Below are positions 46,020-59,263 of a stretch of DNA of 64,000 nt, piece by piece. The position numbers and the translations under genes were made by a program. The stretch lies in NCBI GenBank assembly GCA_051453625.1, contig JBOZIK010000001.1, forward strand, positions 253,783,939 to 253,847,938, in the 5' to 3' direction. The notes beneath the pieces are model-generated. The model was not told the DNA's origin. It saw nothing but the letters and a program-made list of their open reading frames with translations, and made no database searches. This DNA is from Welwitschia mirabilis (lineage: Eukaryota; Gnetophyta; Gnetopsida; Welwitschiales). The stretch's first letter is position 1, and every line of letters starts with the position of its first letter.

Positions 46020-47331
46020 TTTCAATTATTATGGTATGAATTTATGCAATATTTAAGTCCTTAGGTAAAACCTTTAAATCACAATACTTGTAGAAAACAC
46101 ATACTAGTATAGATAGGAGTCAATCCAAATGTCATAATTCATTGAAGGATTTAGGCTAGAAGTTAGAGAATTTATTTCAAAAAGTATTTTAGTATTTTCT
46201 CTTTTAGTAATAAAATTAAACAACAATGAATATGCAATGCAAGATGAATGATGATGAAATGTAATGGATGAAATGCAAATGAAGTGAATCTATTTAGACT
46301 CCAATTCTTCTTTCACAAGAATTAATCTTTATAACTTAGATTAATTAGAAAGATTTTATTACTTGTTCCTAATCAACTTAAACTATAAGACATGAAAATG
46401 TGATATGACTAATGCAAATATAAAAATGGGATGAAATAGAATGCAATGCAAAATTTAAACAAATAAAGTCAACCTTAACAAAGGTTGCCTTATGATCTAA
46501 ATAAACTATGAATTTGTCACCAAACCATAATAAACTTAAACCATAAGGAACATTTACACAATAGTAGTAAAAATAGTTCTTGAATTAATCATCAATTTAA
46601 CATCCACTTACAACAAAGTAGCAGTACCTCAATGGAGAATATTCAGCCCAACACTAAGGTAGACTTCTCTCTATAGCAACTGCATGGATTTCCTATTCTT
46701 CGATCTTCTATAGTAAAGGAAAGAGAGGGTATTTATAGTTTTATATTGAAGTTCTAGAAGCACAGCCCTAAGAGTCAAAGAAGAAACCCTAGCAAATCAC
46801 ATGTGTCACATGATCCATTACAAAGATAATTCTTTCCATCCATAAAAAAAAAAGGTATCATCCTAAGTGTCATGGGGATGCTAATGGGAATGATACTCCA
46901 TAGTAAAAGGTCATTCATTAGCTTCAGGTCTTGTAGTCAACTCTGCAAATTTAATTCATGTCAGCAATGTTATTGTCCTAACTATCATGGAGACGATAAA
47001 GGGGACCAAAAACCTCTCTATATTCTAGATTAAAGGGAAATTAGTATTCTACTTAGTTAATCTTTTCTTCAAGACATGAATTATTAAAATAAGCCTAAGA
47101 TACCTCCAAATATGATAATAATTACATGTTTCAGTGAACAACCTATCAACTCTTCATAATCATCAGAATTATGTCCAAACGTGTATAGATGTCCTACATA
47201 AGTATATAAAATACACCATCAAATTCCTATAAATTGGCATTGTAACATAGCATTCTACTTATCCTTGTAAGTCCCTAACAAAGTGAGTGATCAAATATAT
47301 TACGAGCCAATTTGAATAAGATACCTAGTAA
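46020..47331 (-). repeat. Repeat R1 copy 2 (probable LTR, reverse orientation)
   Basis: Best preserved of the set. It includes the left portion missing from copy 1 (TGCAATATTTAAGTCCTTAG, about 46036), GGCTAGAAGTTAGAG (46153) and the CTCAATGGAGAATATTC block (about 46630). On the minus strand it carries TATA-like CTATAAATACCC (complement of 46729-46740). Dyad modules lie at about 46855-46900 and 46970-47010. It runs into the gap at 47332. Confidence 0.6.
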
Positions 47332-47431
47332 NNNNNNNNNNNNNNNNNNNNNNNNNNNNNNNNNNNNNNNNNNNNNNNNNNNNNNNNNNNNNNNNNNNNN
47401 NNNNNNNNNNNNNNNNNNNNNNNNNNNNNNN
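47332..47431. other. Assembly gap (100 N)
   Basis: Cuts the end of R1 copy 2; probably of nominal size. Confidence 0.95.
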
Positions 47432-50400
47432 GCAAGGGAATGCTAACAATACGTTAGCACATAGCTATGGAAAACAAATAGAATTTAACACTTTGCCTTT
47501 ACATACAACTAAAGCCACCCTTTCAAAGGTAGTTTTGGCACTCAAAATATTCTAAACTCTAGAAATCTTAAAACCAAAAGGCAATCCAATTCCAAAATTA
47601 ACTTAGATCAAAAAACAAAAAAGCCCTCATATTTTACCTAGACTAGATTTTAGCATAATCTCTTTTCCTAAAAGACATCTAGGTTCACTTTGAGTTCTAT
47701 GTGGTAGTTATCCAAGTGCAATAACTCCTTAATGAAGGCTCTCCAAGAAACATTGTAAGCACTTTGAGAAGTAATTAAATGATGAATGAGTTAAAACATC
47801 TCAACAACTCTACATTTTACAAATAGATGTTTTCAAGATAGCTGATTTGGTAGATTATTCTGCAAAAGATCTACTGAGAAGAAACGCAAGCCTGACAGAA
47901 GCTAGACGAGTCATGGGAATGGAAGGAATGAAGAGGAAAGGGTTTGAGATTTGAGAAGGATCAAAGAAGCTAAGGAAATCATTTCAGAAAACTACATTCT
48001 ACTCTTTCTGGCCTTTAGTTCCATAGATCCTGATTTCTTTAGGAATTCATCTTGCCTCTTGCAAATGGCAAAAGCAATAGCTACAATTGCACAAGGGAAC
48101 ATCAGAAGGTAGAATCAATAGGATTAGAAGGAAACATTATTAAGCATAAATCCCTCCAACTACTCTAATAACAATTGTTGGGTTTGAAAACCCTCAAGCA
48201 CAGATTAGGCCCAAGTACTAAGAGAAAATTCCTAGGGAGTATGCAAGATCATGCATTGAAAATACCTCAAATATTTCAATACAACATCAAAATTTATACA
48301 TGAAAGAATCTAAATTTGGAAGAAAACCAACTGCTAAAATCTTAAGATTTAAATTCTAAGATTGGTAGATACTCAATTAACTTAATAAATTTTCAACAAC
48401 CATTCTTGAAACCTTTGATGTCCCAGGCATGATTAAATCATTTATTTATGCAATGATAATGCTTAGACTCTTAGGACGGTGTACAGTCACTTAAAGTTTC
48501 AACTTTAACATCTACCTTTAATGTGACAACATAAGCATTATTAACCCTTAAAGTTGATAAAGATGTCAAACTCAAAGCTTCTAGTAATTCTATGTCTAAA
48601 GCCCAAATAAATTATTCAACTATGTTCAAGGCCTTATAATGTGCTAAGTAAGACATTCAAAAGTTTAAACTTATGACCTCCTAGTTGGACAACTACCCTT
48701 GGAACTTAAATTCAAAAGAAGACATGTTTGAAAAGCAATATGATCAATATGTTTTAATCACTATTTATTTCATTATTTTTTAAGTTAAAGGCCTTACTTC
48801 TCATACCCAAAAAAAAGTAATAAGGGGATAATAATATCACTATTCCCTTTGTGCATTAGGAAGACCCTAGTTTTAGGCTATAGAAGATTATGAAAAGTTG
48901 CAAAAGACTATAGAACATCTTACTTTATGAAAGGATAAAGAAAGGCATAGTAGATAAGCCCTATTACTGGCCTCGAATTCCCCACTATAATGGTTGACCA
49001 AAAGTTAGACTTAAGACTTTAAAAGCTGGTAGCTAATGGAGAGTGATAATCTATTACCACTTGGTTTTGAACATGGTATTTCTATAGGACCTTGATCCTA
49101 ATAAAATAAAATAACTCAAATGATAATGAAAATAAAAATAAAATAATGTATTTCTTTCAAAGAAGTTATTTTATTTTGGAAAATTATAGCACACTCACTA
49201 GGGTTATTAATTTTCTTGGTGACATAAAGACCCATTAATATCCTTATGCACTCAAAAGTAGATTGTCAAATGTGCCTACATAATTACATATTTAAGAATT
49301 AAATCCTATAAAAGAACTCCTAAAAGAAAAACTTATAAAACTTTCAAATACTAAGAGAACAAAATTTATATTTGTTTCTTAATGTCTTCATTAGTAAAAC
49401 ATGTTGAGTAAACATATAATCTTATTCATATTATTCACTTTATAGTGAAACTTCATATAGGTTGATGCTTTTATCACCTAACTTATACACTAGTTGATTC
49501 TATTAGTGTTCAAACTATCTAGAAATTGATTTATTTCTCATTTATCTATAAATAATTTATAACTTATACTATTCTAGAAGTAAAGAAGACTTCTATCTCA
49601 TGATTTTATTATTTGAGTATTTTAAGAAGATGTTCTTTTTGTTTCTTCTACCTCATTAATAATATATGATCTTAGAAAAATATGTAGGATAGACTTATAT
49701 CTTGAATAAGATGATAAACCCTAAATTAACAAATTATCAAAGTATATATAGAATTCATGAATTAATATAACAAGAATTACGTGGATTTAATAAAACCTTT
49801 AAAATACAATCATATTTTATAATAAAACTTTACTTACATATGTTTCATTCTTTTTGTGAAGGATAGGATTCTTCAAAAGTTTTATAGTCCTATAAGTGTC
49901 ACAATATAATGGAAATTAGTATCTTGATGATCTTATCTACTATTTGTATCAACCACTATGGTCATTGCTATATATTTATCTGTAGTGAACTATCATGTTT
50001 TTGTATTTACTTTGGACCTAATATTGTTTTACTATGTTGTATGATAACTTCTATTATATAGGTTTTCTCTTCATCTCTCATCTAGTCAAAGTCTACATAG
50101 TTATTAGTTTTATCTTAACATTTAATGGATATTATTAAAAGCTATAACATTTAATAATCATACCTTATGCATCACAATAGCATATAATCATTGAATGCAG
50201 AGGGAAAAAATAGAATTAGTAGAACCTAATATAATTATCTCTTTTCCATGAAAATAACTTGATATAGTAAACCCTCTTCTTTCCATGACTTCCATCAACT
50301 CTACTTACAAAGAAGAATGAAGCTTATTCATGCTAGATTTTAGTAACTTGAAAATTTATTACATATTAAAGTTAAATCACTTTTGATCATATTTCATGAT

Positions 50401-52879
50401 GTAAGTACTTTCTACTAGCTAAGATATATTATTTAAATTTTTAGAACTCAAAGGGTCTAGAAATTGCCCATCTTACCAAAAGAACAACATTTTCATAGCT
50501 TCTACTTGCCATTCTACAATAATAAAGATAGTTTTCAACATTTCTTCATTGATTTTTTTATGGCTTAAAATGTTGTAATGTAGGTTCTTACACCCTCTTA
50601 AGGATTTCATATAATGTAGAAGCAAATGCTTCATGTAGGCCTACTAAATCTTTTAAGGAACCATATATTTCTTTAGAAGTGTTTCAAACCTTACATCATT
50701 AATGTAAACTAGAAACATTAATGCAATGACATTCTTCAGAGAATTAGTAAATCTACTTTTCTAGACCTAAGACTTAAGGTTCTTATTTTGCAAAGCATTG
50801 TCTTCCAAATCCACAATCAGGCAGAAAAAATACAAGTAGAGGTTAATTAGCACCTCTAGTTATTAGAACATTAGTCAAATAGGCCTTGCTTAGTTTCAAA
50901 TGACCTCCTTAGAATTTGGTTGTTCAATATAAAATTTGTTATATTCCATATTTTTGTAAATATTTGCTTACTCAAAATTTAGACATTGATATTCAACTTT
51001 TAACATGAAAGTCTTCTTTCAATAGAGCCTTTGGGAGAATTATTGTTGAGTTTTGTAAGCAATATCTTTTTATATTTTTATTAAAAATGATGTCAAAGAT
51101 ACAAATGAAACTTAATTCTGATCCATAGACATTTGTATGATCTTTTGAGTAATTAACCTTAGTTTTTAATTTTTGTTTTGTAATTTTGATATTCTTAAAT
51201 AAGTATAATAAGTTTTTTTTCCTCTTTTCTAATAGGATTGAGGTCTTACCCTAATGGTAGAATAATGATATTATAACTTAATTGTTACACATTCAATTTT
51301 AAATTATGTCTTTCAACCAAAAAAATAATTATTATTATTTTATAAAGATCCTTATTTCATAGTTCATAATAACAGAGATAATAAATAGAAGCTATTAAAA
51401 TGTTGATATCAAAAAACTCCATCTATATAAAAGCATCCAATTTACATGGTGAAATTGTTAAATTTAAAACTTATAAGAAGATATAAAATAATAATAAAAT
51501 ATCTACATAAATAACATATGTCATCTTTGTTTTACTCATTATTAATGCATTTTATCAAAGTCTAAAACATAAAAATACTTGATAAAGATAAGTGATTAAT
51601 ATAATTGATAATAAAATTGGATAAAAATTTTATGTAGTACATTCAACTATGAATTTTATTTCTTATGTTTTGTATTGATTGATTTGAAGGATATTGAAGT
51701 TAATAAGCATTGTAAATAAGTACATGCACTCTTATCCATAAACTAAGAAGGATAAGAGAATAAATTTTTCTTTACCATGGCTTTTATCCTTTTTGATGTT
51801 TATAAAAGTACTTTATTTATAAAACATTTATTTTCTTGTTCATTGGATTTGGACAAATTTATCTCAGTATAATACATAGTATTTTTAATTTTGTGTATAA
51901 AAAAGATTTATTCTTCTAATGAATATTATACTTTATTTAATACATGTTTTAAATTAATTAAATATAATTATGAGTTTATGAAGGATGAAGAAGGAACTAG
52001 CATGAAGAAATGGTGTACATGATTATCCTTCCTAATTATAGTAAGAAAATTACTCACTTTACATAGGTATGTGAGTTGTAAACATCATGTCTTTTTATCA
52101 TTTAACACATTAATATCATTTACCACTTCAACTCATCAAACTTTTGAATGAGTAATATTATTCAATTTAGTGTAATCAATCTTATTTAGTTTAATGTCAT
52201 CATATTATTTTATGGATAAAATGATGTGCATGATTTTTGACTCATTGGATTAAGAAATTTTGGTCTTTCATTAACCTTTAAATAGAGGCCTTCCCTCTCT
52301 TGTAAAGTAATTCATTTTCATATAAGTATATTGTCATATCCCATATTTTGTAAACCTTATTTCTTAAATAATAACTATGTTAGAATTTTAGTTAAATAAA
52401 TAATTATTCTTATTTAAGTTCCTTATCAAATAAGATGTTATTTTTAAATTAACCTAGTTTTTAATCTTTATAATTTATCATGAAAATGATAAAAATTATG
52501 TTAAAAAAATTTTATGAGAAAATCTAATCAAACATTTAAGATTAGATAATCTCATTATATGAGAAATTAAAATTGCATGATAAAATAATTAGAAGTTTCA
52601 AGTGGACATAATGATATATTTTGCATATTTTTTTACTCATTTAGATTCTTAGTAAATGTGATATTCTTGTGTTATGTGATTGATAGATTTTACATATTTT
52701 AAAACAAATAAGCATTTGAACAAGTACATGCACTCTTACCTAAATTCAAGAATGAAAAATTAGTAGATTTACTCTAAGATGACTTTTATGTACTTGATAT
52801 GTGTAAGGGAACTTTGTTCATAACATATTGATTTTTTTATTTATTGGAATTGAAGAGTTTATCTCATTATTCCTATTGT
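47432..52879. other. AT-rich DNA between two R1 copies, nothing recognised
   Basis: About 5.4 kb bounded by R1 copies 2 and 3 in the same orientation, so it could be the worn interior of one LTR element. I found no gag, protease, RT or integrase motif on either strand. The 47.4-49.1 kb part is somewhat less AT-rich than the rest. No gene is called. Confidence 0.45.
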
Positions 52880-54185
52880 AGTATAAATTTATACAATCTT
52901 TAAGTCATTAAAAAAAACTTATAAATCATAATACTTACAGAAAAAACACACTAATATAAACAGGAGTTAATCTAAATGTCATAATCCATTAAAGGCACTA
53001 GGCTAGAAGTTAGAAAATTAATTTCACAAAATATTTAGCTTTTTCTATTTAGTAAGTGAAAATAAAGAATAATGCAATTTAATACAAGATGATTATGATG
53101 AAATGTAATGAATGAAAATGCAAGTGGAATGGGTTTTATTTGGATTCCAATCCTCCTGTCATAAGAATTAGTTCTTATAACTATAAGATATCCCAAATAG
53201 AATATGAATAATGCAATTATGGAAATGGAATAAATGGAATGAAATGAAAGATCTAAACTAATAAAGTCAACCTTAACAACAGTTGTCCTTATGATCTAAA
53301 TAAGCTATGGAGTTGTCACTAAACCATAATCAACTTAAACCATAAGGGACATTTACACAATAGGAGTAAAAAGAGTAATTGAATTAATTATCAAATTTAC
53401 ATCCACTTATAAAAAAGTAGCAGCACATCAATAAAGGATACTTAGTCCAACACCAAAGTAATATTCTCTCTGTAGCTAATGGATAGACCTCTTGTCCTTT
53501 AATCTTTCATCACAAGAATATCTGGTATGAAAAATGGAAATGGAAGTGAAGGAAGGGAAGGGTATTTATATTTTTACATTGAAGTTCTAGAAGCTCAACC
53601 CTAAGAGTTAGATAAAAAACCCTAGCAACCCACATGGGCTACATGACCCCACCATAAAGCTAATTTTTTTCATTTATACAAAATAGCTATCATCTTAACT
53701 ATTATCGGGATGATAATGGGAACTTCATTCCATGTTAAAAGGTAATCCATTAGGTTTAGGCCCTACAGTTAACTCCATAGCTTTAATCCATATTAGTAGT
53801 ACTATCGTCCTCCTTATCGTGAGGACGAAAGTGGGAATGATAGGCCTCTCTATCTTGTAGCTCAAAGGGAAATCAGTCTTCTGCATGGTTAATCATTCCT
53901 TCAAAGCATGAAGTATCAAAATAAGCGTAAGATGCCTCCAAATATGCTAATAATTACATGTTTCAATGATCATCTTATCAACTCTCTATAATTATTAAAA
54001 TTTCATCTAAACTTGTATAAATGTCTTACAAAAGTACTCAAAATACACTATCAAATTCCTATGACTTAGCATCATAACATAGACTCCTACTTAGCCTTGT
54101 TAGTCCCTGATAAAGTGAGTAATCAACTATATTATGAGCTAATTTAACTAAGATAACTAGTAACTAGAAAAATGTAATTTTGAGT
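52880..54185 (-). repeat. Repeat R1 copy 3 (probable 3' LTR of the antisense Athila-like element)
   Basis: Shares all landmarks with copy 2: ATCATAATACTTACAG (about 52926), GGCACTAGGCTAGAAG (52996), AGTCAACCTTAACAAC (about 53266), CACATCAATAAAGGATAC (about 53425) and a minus-strand TATA-like region at about 53565. The dyad modules are at 53690-53730 and 53805-53850. It sits directly 3', on the minus strand, of the element region at 54186-57224. Confidence 0.6.
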
Positions 54186-56200
54186 TTAATTTTTACCATG
54201 CAGAAATAGGTATCAAAAACTAATTAACTGACACAAATACTGATATCTTCATAAGCCCCTTACTTAAACACATCACAAAGAATAAATGAATGAAATACAC
54301 ATCAAAAAGTTATGAAATGTAACAATTGTAGCTCAGAAAATAATAATGTGTATGCATAATTTAAGATAGTAATACTAAAAATAATGTGTAAAACTAAGTA
54401 GTAATAACCTAAAGTGATACATAAAAGTTTAGTNNNNNNNNNNTTCTATAAGGGGCAAAGTAAAGAGTAATCATAACATTCTTTCCCTTGTTCATGATGT
54501 TTTAGGTGTTTTGAAACATAGCTGTAGGAAAACTCTGTGAGTATGCTATTATGATCTTACTAGATAATAAAATTTTATTCAAGTCACATGAAATCACATC
54601 CAAATAACTCATCACAAATATATATCATGAAATCTCAAAAATGATCCTTTGAAATTTAAAATTTTGGCTCAATATTTCTTAAGAATTTTAATAATATGTC
54701 TTTCTTCACTCACAAGTAAAGTAAGAAATATTGGATTACAATCGAGTAAAAAGGATGATTATCATCCTATTTATCATGGGAATGACATACGTGGAATGAC
54801 ACTAATCAAATGAGATATTGGAAAAGATAGAAAAAAACCAAAAAAGTTTGAAAGTAAGAAAGAATTAGAAAATTAGCAGAAACCCAAGAAGAAGGTAAAA
54901 AGTGAAGAATTATCCTAAAAATCATGATCATGGTGAAGAAAGACTTATGGAACAAGGGTGTTAAAGAGAAAAGAATGCAATAAGTATAAGGAAGCAATGC
55001 TCAGAATAACTCCTCAAATGTGCCCGAACTCAGTAAGAATGAAAAAGTAAGAACAAAAACTCAAAAGTATCATTATCATCTATTAAAAAGAGAAACAACA
55101 ACCCCCATGGATAGAAGCTATGAGTAAAATCAACAAAAAACTATGAAATGATCAGATCCACAAAATTATTTTGAAAAAGTATGAAATGATTTTGAAAAAT
55201 CCCATAAAATGGCTAAAGAAAAACAAAAATGAAAATGGGCAATTAAGAACATAAATAAAATTGTTTACTTATCCTAAATTCTAACCTAACAAACTCCCTT
55301 GGTAACATAAGATCAACTAATAAAAAATGCATGAAAGTATGTAAAAATTCATAAAGTACCATTAAAATAGGCAATGATTATGATGATGTCAAGTATGTCT
55401 AATATTATTAAATAACAAATGATAAGATAAGAAGCTATTGAAACATGAATTCACTAGCTTACATATCAAAACAAAACTAGAATCTACAAAAGTAGAATGA
55501 TCATGCGGAAGTGCTATATGTAAAAGAAGTCTAAAAAAATAAGCAATGCCTTTAATGATACTAGGGACATTGTTGATCTTATAGCCTCTAAGTAAATTTT
55601 ATTCTACCATGATGAGGGGAGTGCAACCACTATTAAAGGAGTAAGGACCCACATAGCATGGCCAAATGACCCCCCAGTGGAGTTCTCACAACTACTATAT
55701 TGCACTGCCAAAGGCCTCTCTTGGGAAAATTTGCCCTCATGTGCTTGTGGTAGGATAACATGGTGACTATGGTTTAAGTTCAAATATGAAAGATCATGGT
55801 TTTTATTTATTTATTTATTTATTTTCTTCTTCCACATGATCAAGTACTCATAAGGATAAAAGTGAAGTAATGAGATGAGGAACAAGTAAGAACATGAAAA
55901 AACAACTAATTACTCATACCATTGAAAGAGAACAAAAGAACCAAGGCATCTTTATTTTGAATAAAGTTCATAGATATATGAATGTCTTAAGATTGAGTGA
56001 ATCCAATCTTATCATTTTAAAATATCCAAGTACAAGGTTACTGATCATAGTGACTTTATAAAGTAATACATAAGTCAAGTTAAAGATATGAAAGTGATAG
56101 CATGAGGTCTATCCAAGGAATGAGTTAAGAAGGAATTTAAATAATGGCAAGAAAAAGGTCTTCCTCCTTGAGAGGAGCTTTCAAATAAGTGCTACTCTTA
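54186..56200 (-). mobile_element. Antisense Athila-like element: 3' non-coding part
   Basis: Reverse complement aligns with 32600-34800, for example ATTGAGTGAATCCAATCTTATCA (about 55993, shown in part) and the CCCCCCAGTGG run (about 55671). Contains a 10-N gap (54434-54443), an odd-length palindrome GGATGAT-T-ATCATCC (54753-54767) and a TTTA microsatellite (about 55801-55823). The minus-strand frame at 54806-54997 is not a gene. Confidence 0.6.
54753..54767. repeat. Short perfect dyad GGATGAT-T-ATCATCC
   Basis: Seven-base arms with a one-base centre, of the same GATGA/TCATC flavour as the other dyads in this element family. Confidence 0.75.
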
Positions 56201-57224
56201 TGTTCAAGGTTTGATTAGTAGATGACTCATAAATTTTTAACCTTTTTCCATTCACTTTTTAAATTTTTCTAGTATTTGGATTAAAGATTTTAACTAAGCC
56301 ATTGGAATGCATTTTTTCTATAAAATAAGGACCTAATCATTTAGAGGTTAACTTGTTGTGTAAAATGTATACTCAGGTATTATATAAAAGGACAAGTTGA
56401 TCAGGTTCAAAGTGCTTATGGAGAATCTTTTTATCATGTTTGGACTTGGATTGTGATTTATGAATGAGTTGATGATGTATGGCATGAATATGATTTTTAT
56501 CTAAATGATTAAGTTGGAATAATCAAATTTTAATATTTTCATCCAAGTTTACAAGGCTAAGTTGATGGGTGGATCAATAGGAGTTATAGCAAACATTAAC
56601 TAGCAAGACACAAACATTTTTGTACATAAGTTCATATGGTAAGAAACCTAAAGAGCTGTGCCAAGTAGTATAGTAAGCCTAAAAAACATCATTAAGTTTA
56701 GAAGACCAAGTTTTCTTATTAACAGAGACTAATTTTTAGAGCATCTTTTTAATTTCTCTATTCATGTTTTTAGCTTGACCATTAGTTTGAGGATGATAAG
56801 TGCATACAATTCTATGTTCAATGCTAATGAATAAAAGAAGTTTCTAAAAAAAGTTATTAATAAAATGAGTTCCTTGATCGCTAATGATGATTCTAAGAAA
56901 ACCAAAGAATTGAAAGATATGAGTTTGAACAAAGTGTAAATAGTCCAAGCATCAGTTTTAGTAGTAGGAACAACTTCGACTCACTTAGTAATATAATCAA
57001 TGACCACGAGGATTTAATTTTTGTTATGAGAAGATGATTTGATAGGGCCTATAAAATAAATCCCCCAATAATAAAAAGGTTTACATTCAAGTAAAAGTTT
57101 AAGAGATATATCTTAAGAATGAGATAGGATACCATGATATTGATAAGCATCACATCTTCTAGGTAATTCAAATGAGTCTTTAAAAAGAATAAACCAATAA
57201 AAACCAAAATGAAGAATTTTCATT
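56201..57224 (-). pseudogene. Antisense Athila-like integrase remnant, interrupted by an LTR element
   Basis: On the minus strand the order is integrase N-terminal zinc region (F-Y-W with a shifted C-D-A-Y box, about 57130-57215), core motifs, I-I-S-D-Q-G-T-H-F-I (about 56865-56895) and downstream Y-H-P-like sequence (about 56800). The C-terminal half then runs to about 56220. It aligns with copy B at 31610-32600. At 57225 it stops in the zinc domain, where the R2 element begins. Confidence 0.7.
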
Positions 57225-59163
57225 TATCACATCCATATTTTTACTTCTTTTAAAAAAAATACAAGGATTAAGTTTAATGAATTATTTAAAAAGATTTAAT
57301 TATTTTGAAATCTTCAACTTGAGATGCTGCTATATTAAATTGTGCTTTGAGTTTCCTTTGTCTTATTTAAAATATTACTTTATAATCTTCAAGAATGTTC
57401 TTGTAGTTGTGATGAGTTCATTTACTTTTATCTTTATTGCACCTTTCTTGTGCATGATTAATTATTAATTATTAATTATGGAGGCTTATTATTTTTTATT
57501 CATTATTGTGATTAGATGTGTTGAAATAAAAAGCATTCTTTTTATATTATTAAGGTGCCCAATGGCCAAATAAGTCTTTATGAAATGTTATGAAACTCCC
57601 ATCTTTACCATTGATTCATGATGTGTCCTTTTGTATTCTTGAGTTCTTTTATTTTATCTATGTTCTCTCATTACAAATAGAGTTCTTCCTCCCTCAAGTC
57701 TAGCTTAATTCTAAAAAATACTTTGCCTTTAAATCTTTGAGCTTAAGAGGCCTAGAAGAATTGGAAACTTAGAAGATCTTTAAAGCTTTTGAATACCACG
57801 ATCTGATATGAGTATGGTTCTATTTTTTCTTACTTCCTGGTTGGTCCATTCCTTGTGTGTAATGCATTAATGTATTTAATGTGTTTCTATTCTTGTGAAA
57901 CAAATGTAGAATCATGTAATACTTACTAAAAATAGAAATAGTCTTGTTCCAAATCTTGACTCCTACCACCTTCTGTATGCAATGCCTTGATGTCATATTA
58001 TTCTTGACGTGATTTGATACTTTGTGATTAAACTTTATCATACTTTTATTGTTATCATAATGTCTTGAATTTATAGTTATGAATTTTCATAGATTGCCAA
58101 ATGAGGTAGTGGGCTTCATAGATTACTGAATGTGACAGTGAAGTGAAAATCTCATAAATCACCAAATGAGGTAGTTGGGATAATAGATTTACTGTAGATA
58201 CTGAATGAGAGAGTGGGCTTCATAGATCACTGAATGAGGTAGTGAAGTTAATGATATATGAAATTATATATTTATATATATACACACATGATAACCACAT
58301 ATTGCTGAATGAGGTAGTGGACTTTACAGATTACCGAATGAGGCAGTGAAGTAAAACATGAAAAAAATTATATGAGAATCACAAATTACCAAATAAGACA
58401 GTGGACTTTACAAATCACTAAATGAGGCGGTGAAGTAATTGAGATATGTGAAAAATATATATTGATTGTTCTCGTTTATAACCATAAGGTTGGTGTTTGT
58501 GATATATCTTATTTTTCTTAGTGTTTGTGATATATCTTATTTTTTTTGGTGTCCTTACTTATCTTTCCTATCTTAACTCTTGAAAATACTTGTCTATCTT
58601 GCCTAGCCTTACCTGGATCATACTAGGAGCTGTGAGACTTTCATAGTTCTCATCCCAAACTTTTGTGGGACAGGTGAAAAATATAAAGTATAAATGCTGA
58701 AGTGGGCATAAGGATGTAGAGGATCATTAATCCAATATTGATGGAAAAATTTTACAAAATAATTTGTAATCATTATCTTTATCTTATCTTAAATACTTGG
58801 TGTTATATGACTGAGTTTCATGAGAATACAATGTGATTTTCTGTATAACATTCATTGGTCATGATGAGAGTTGAACTCCATTTTATTATATGTGTGATTT
58901 GAAATTTATAAAGTTTACTTGGAAGATACATATTGTATTGAATAATGAATAATTTCCTTGAAATTTCTAGTAATGAAATGTGATGATTTTAGATCATATT
59001 CTTCAATTATTACTTAATGATCTTTATCAAAAACCTTGAATTTTTAATTTTGTATTTTATCACAAATATTATTAAATGTCAAATTGTGATCATAATTTCT
59101 TGAAAATTTTCTTTTGGTAAGTATGAATTGGTATATTATCTCTATGCTTTAGTTGTTAAATTT
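57225..59163 (+). repeat. R2 element: left LTR
   Basis: Matches 60993-62895 in direct orientation over its visible length, with roughly one difference in ten bases by eye. It begins TATCACATCC where the right copy begins TGTCACATCC, so the terminal TG is worn to TA. It contains a nine-unit minisatellite (58089-58437) and a private 30-base tandem duplication (GTTTGTGATATATCTTATTT twice, about 58492-58545). A 100-N gap cuts its end. The frames at 57277-57468 and 57820-58041 are not genes. Confidence 0.75.
58089..58437 (+). repeat. Nine-unit minisatellite in the left R2 LTR
   Basis: Units of about 27-30 bases share AAATGAGGTAGTG or GAATGAGGTAGTG after an AGAT(T/C)(A/G)C head. They mostly alternate between a type ending GTGGGCTTC and a type ending GTGAAGT. 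AT-rich spacers separate some of them. Confidence 0.85.
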
Positions 59164-59263
59164 NNNNNNNNNNNNNNNNNNNNNNNNNNNNNNNNNNNNN
59201 NNNNNNNNNNNNNNNNNNNNNNNNNNNNNNNNNNNNNNNNNNNNNNNNNNNNNNNNNNNNNNN
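59164..59263. other. Assembly gap (100 N)
   Basis: Hides the end of the left R2 LTR and any primer-binding site. Confidence 0.95.
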
